NCBI GenBank assembly: GCA_020024675.1
Contig: JAHHTM010000039.1
Location: forward strand, 1-8,731
From: Muricomes sp.
Lineage (GTDB): Bacteria; Bacillota; Clostridia; Lachnospirales; Lachnospiraceae
Direction of reading: 5' to 3'
Length of the DNA stretch: 8,731 nucleotides
Positions 6,426-8,731 of this stretch are shown one piece after another (within the stretch, counting starts at the first letter, position 1; each line of letters begins with the position of its first letter). The notes under the pieces were generated by a model. The model searched no databases. It saw nothing but the letters and a program-made list of their open reading frames with translations, and was not told the origin of the DNA. The position numbers and the translations under genes are program-made.

Positions 6426-7994
6426 ATGTGGAAAACATCTGATCTTAAGAAAAAAGCCAGAGGTTCTATGAAACACAATATGAAGCGCATGATTTCTGTT
6501 TGTTTCCTTATTGCCATGCTTACAACTGCATATACATCCTCAACTTTTTTCATTCATCACTATAATTCAAATGGTTATGACCTGTCATTTTCTGAACTGA
6601 CAGGAAATGCACCTACATCACAAATAATAGAAGATACGTTAGAGCAGCTTATGAATAAACGGATTCCTGTTTTTCATTCTGTTATAGGTTTTTTCTCTAC
6701 TTTATTGATTGATCTTTATATTAGCGGACGTTCTATTATCTTCTCGATCATAAAGGCAATACATACACTTTTGTTCCGTAAGTTTGAATGGGCTTCTGCT
6801 TTTGTATTGGCAGGTGTTCTTCTTGCTATTCTATATCAGTACCTGATTGCCAATATTCTTTTTATTGGTGAAAAAAGATTTTTTTTGGAAGCAAAAAATT
6901 ACCACAGCACAAAGATCAGTAAAATATTTTACCTTTTCAAATTAAGATTTACAAAAAATCCGGTATGGATCATGTTCTGTCGCTCTGTATACCAGGCTCT
7001 TTGGAATCTTACGATTATTGGTGGATTTATCAAACACTATGAATATAGTATGATTCCTTATATTCTTGCTGAAAACCCGGCAATTGATCGTTCGGAAGCC
7101 TTTCACTTGTCTAAACAACTTATGAAAGGAAATAAACTGCACCTGTTTCGTATGCACCTGTCTTTTTTACATTGGAAAATATTATCTTTTTTTACTCTTG
7201 GACTTGTGAATCTAATTTTTACAAATCCCTATATAACAGCAACAGATACTGAATTGTATTTAGTTCTTCGTAAAAAATATGTTCGTTCACGTCTTCCCGG
7301 CTACGAACAATTTAATGATCCAATCATTGATGTTGTACCTTCCGAAGATGAGCTACTTATTAGCAAAGCACTCTACGATGATTCTGAAGGTCCTTATTGC
7401 AAAATTTCTTATTTTGCGCCGGATCAATATCCTGTATTTTTATATTCAATCCAGCCTCCAAAAAGTGAAATTCATTCTGTATGGAATAAAAACAGAGTAT
7501 ATGATTTTCCAACTTGTGTTTTTATCTTTTTTACTTTTTCAATTTTCGGTTGGCTTTTTGAAACATGTATGTTTCTTACCAGAGAAGGTGTGTTTTCAAA
7601 TCGTGGTCTGCTTATCGGTCCATGGATTCCTTTATATGGCTTCTGTGGATTATTGATACTAAAATTTGTACAACGGATCTCTCATCTTCCAATCTTGTCA
7701 TTTTTATCAATCATGACAATTTATTCAGTTGTTGAATACTTTTTTGATTGGATCATGAAGGGCAACCACAAATTAATAAATATCAATTACCATGGTTACT
7801 TCATGACATTGAACAGACACACCTTTCTTGGTGGTTCTATTTTCTTTGCCCTTGTAGGCTGTGCATTTTTATATTATCTTGCTCCAAAATGTGCCGACTA
7901 TTTTTTATCCTTGTCAAAAAAATGGAAATATATTATTTTATCAACACTTAGTATTTTATTTATAACCGATTTAATTTTTACACTGTTCTTTTAA
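6426..7994 (+). CDS. Two-domain membrane protein: DUF975 plus PF06541 (putative ABC-transporter type IV)
   Basis: This 522-residue integral membrane protein has no established function. The N-terminal part (about 1-285) matches DUF975: the MWKTSDLKKKARGSMKHN start, a helix at 21-40, more helices near 121-147 and 183-203, then the core Y.MIPYILAENP..DRSEAFHLSKQLMKGNK and a LSFLHWKILSFFTLGLVN helix ending at PYITATDTELYL. A charged soluble linker follows (about 283-358). The C-terminal part (about 360-520) matches PF06541: IFGWLFETC, a NRGLLIGPWIPLYG motif (392-405), a VVEYFFDW helix and further helices near 464-485 and 500-520. The WDYS-like motif usual after the third helix is replaced by a diverged stretch. 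The start has AAGGAGG 6 bases upstream. The gene diverges from the ABC exporter with overlapping promoters. Despite the family name it lacks nucleotide-binding motifs. Confidence 0.85.
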   Translation: MWKTSDLKKKARGSMKHNMKRMISVCFLIAMLTTAYTSSTFFIHHYNSNGYDLSFSELTGNAPTSQIIEDTLEQLMNKRIPVFHSVIGFFSTLLIDLYISGRSIIFSIIKAIHTLLFRKFEWASAFVLAGVLLAILYQYLIANILFIGEKRFFLEAKNYHSTKISKIFYLFKLRFTKNPVWIMFCRSVYQALWNLTIIGGFIKHYEYSMIPYILAENPAIDRSEAFHLSKQLMKGNKLHLFRMHLSFLHWKILSFFTLGLVNLIFTNPYITATDTELYLVLRKKYVRSRLPGYEQFNDPIIDVVPSEDELLISKALYDDSEGPYCKISYFAPDQYPVFLYSIQPPKSEIHSVWNKNRVYDFPTCVFIFFTFSIFGWLFETCMFLTREGVFSNRGLLIGPWIPLYGFCGLLILKFVQRISHLPILSFLSIMTIYSVVEYFFDWIMKGNHKLININYHGYFMTLNRHTFLGGSIFFALVGCAFLYYLAPKCADYFLSLSKKWKYIILSTLSILFITDLIFTLFF

Positions 7995-7998
7995 AACA

Positions 7999-8035
7999 AA
8001 GAAGACCATTAAGGTTTTCCTTTAATGGTCTTCTT
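7999..8035. terminator. Bidirectional intrinsic terminator
   Basis: AAGAAGACCATTAA (7999-8012) and its perfect complement (8022-8035) form a 14-bp stem, with a further GG/CC pairing possible around a TTTT loop. GTTTTT follows on the plus strand and TTTGTTTT follows on the minus strand, so it can end both the membrane-protein transcript and the convergent helicase transcript. It occupies nearly all of the 45-base gap between the two stops. Confidence 0.9.
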
Positions 8036-8039
8036 GTTT

Positions 8040-8731
8040 TTATCGTGCATTTGCAGGTTCTACTGCAACTGATTTACCTTTGATCTTCGCTTTATTCATC
8101 GCTTTTAACACATCTTTTGTGTACTCTCTTGGCACTTCTACAAATGTATATTTATCGTACATGTCAATTGTACCAATCAGTTTTCCCGGAATTCCACTTT
8201 CTCCTGCTATCGCACCGACGATATCTCCTGGTTTTGCCTTGTTTTTCTTTCCTATATTTATAAACAGACGTACCATTCCGGATTCTTCCGCTCCGGTATC
8301 TGCATATTCTTCTTCCGGCTCTTTTTCTGGTTTGTTTTCTCCCATAGACATTTTAAGAAATGCTGCTGCTATATCCATTGCTGTATAGTCAGAAACATTT
8401 ACTTTATCCTCGATCACCTGAATATACTTTGTAAGATCTTGTGATGTCATAACATCTTCTACTTCTCTTAGAATATTTTCTACCTTTGTATGGGCAACGT
8501 CTTTTAATGAAGGTACTTTCTGTGCATAGATCTTAGTCTTACAATAACGTTGGATTTCTTTTAGTTTATATACTTCTTTTCCGGTAACAAATGAGAATGA
8601 ACGTCCTACGCGCCCAGCTCTTCCTGTTCTTCCGATTCTGTGTACGTAATATTCCTCATCTTGTGGAAGGTCATAATTAAAAACTGCTTCTACTTCATCT
8701 ACATCAATTCCTCTGGCAGCAACATCTGTTG
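8040..8731 (-). CDS. DEAD-box ATP-dependent RNA helicase, C-terminal part (5' end outside window)
   Basis: The reading frame is open from the stop at 8040 to the window edge, giving 230 residues with no start inside; an ATG at 8450 is internal. The first visible residues are the helicase motif V, TDVAARGID, then YVHRIGRTGRAGR, motif VI, both from the second RecA-like domain. After the core comes a helical stretch like the dimerisation region of DeaD/CsdA, an acidic linker (ENKPEKEPEEEYADTGAEES), and a DbpA-type RNA-binding domain (PF03880) over about the last 75 residues, with GMVRLFINIGKK, KPGDIVGAIAGESG and a FVEVP strand. The order suggests a DeaD-like helicase active in ribosome assembly or cold adaptation; in DbpA and YxiN this domain binds 23S rRNA hairpin 92. 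Motifs I-IV lie off the edge. The gene ends at the shared bidirectional terminator. Confidence 0.95.
   Translation of the reverse strand, partial: TDVAARGIDVDEVEAVFNYDLPQDEEYYVHRIGRTGRAGRVGRSFSFVTGKEVYKLKEIQRYCKTKIYAQKVPSLKDVAHTKVENILREVEDVMTSQDLTKYIQVIEDKVNVSDYTAMDIAAAFLKMSMGENKPEKEPEEEYADTGAEESGMVRLFINIGKKNKAKPGDIVGAIAGESGIPGKLIGTIDMYDKYTFVEVPREYTKDVLKAMNKAKIKGKSVAVEPANAR

Noticed and set aside
6371..6553. 60-codon minus-strand open frame across the divergent promoters and the start of the membrane-protein gene.
   Set aside because: It is antisense to a well-supported gene, overlaps both promoters, and shows no family resemblance.
8040..8450. A separate small gene starting at the ATG at 8450.
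   Set aside because: The frame continues upstream without a stop to the window edge and encodes helicase motifs V and VI, so this ATG is internal to a DEAD-box helicase.
1..8731. CRISPR arrays, tRNA or rRNA genes, insertion sequences, prophage genes, toxin-antitoxin pairs or riboswitches.
   Set aside because: No spaced direct repeats, cloverleaf-like sequence, transposase or phage motifs were seen, and the intergenic leaders are too short for known riboswitches.

Overview
The window is ordinary chromosomal DNA from a low-GC Firmicute, most likely a spore-forming member of the Clostridia and probably Lachnospiraceae. The evidence is the AT-rich base composition, strong AGGAGG-type ribosome binding sites, a YlmC/YmxH-family sporulation protein next to nrdR, a DUF3783 protein, a DUF975 protein, and a DeaD-like helicase with a DbpA-type RNA-binding domain. 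I see no phage, insertion sequence, tRNA, rRNA or CRISPR array. Coding density is very high and no gene-free stretch reaches 300 bases. The genus assignment is inference from gene content and style.

Left part (1-2333, minus strand). In transcription order this is a YlmC/YmxH-family protein, nrdR (ribonucleotide reductase repressor), truA (tRNA pseudouridine synthase) and xth (exonuclease III / AP endonuclease). Gaps are 49, 14 and 21 bases. A good sigma-A-type promoter lies across the 3' end of the YlmC/YmxH gene, so nrdR-truA-xth can be transcribed independently of it. Diverging from this group is a small plus-strand DUF3783 gene (2456-2833) with its own TATAAT box.

Middle part (2843-6312, minus strand). 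Two translationally coupled genes encode the halves of a heterodimeric ABC exporter, joined by a TAATG overlap. The first half has a degenerate catalytic site (Asp for the catalytic Glu, Gln for the H-loop His). The second half has intact catalytic residues but a modified LSQGQ signature. This is the asymmetric one-degenerate-site layout known for TM287/288, BmrCD and LmrCD. The first half probably starts at a TTG codon.

Right part (6313-8731). A 113-base intergenic region holds two divergent promoters whose -35 boxes share one base. One drives the exporter. The other drives a 522-residue membrane protein that joins an N-terminal DUF975 domain to a C-terminal PF06541 (putative ABC-transporter type IV, CmpB-like) domain. 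A perfect 9-bp inverted repeat covers the -10 box and expected start of the plus-strand promoter and looks like an operator. The membrane-protein gene ends at a strong bidirectional terminator shared with a convergent DEAD-box RNA helicase gene whose 5' end lies outside the window.

The most interesting unit is the divergon: exporter on one side, an uncharacterised two-domain membrane protein on the other, with overlapping promoters, a candidate operator and no regulator gene in the window. I found no clear sign of a wholly new system; the remaining genes are housekeeping.
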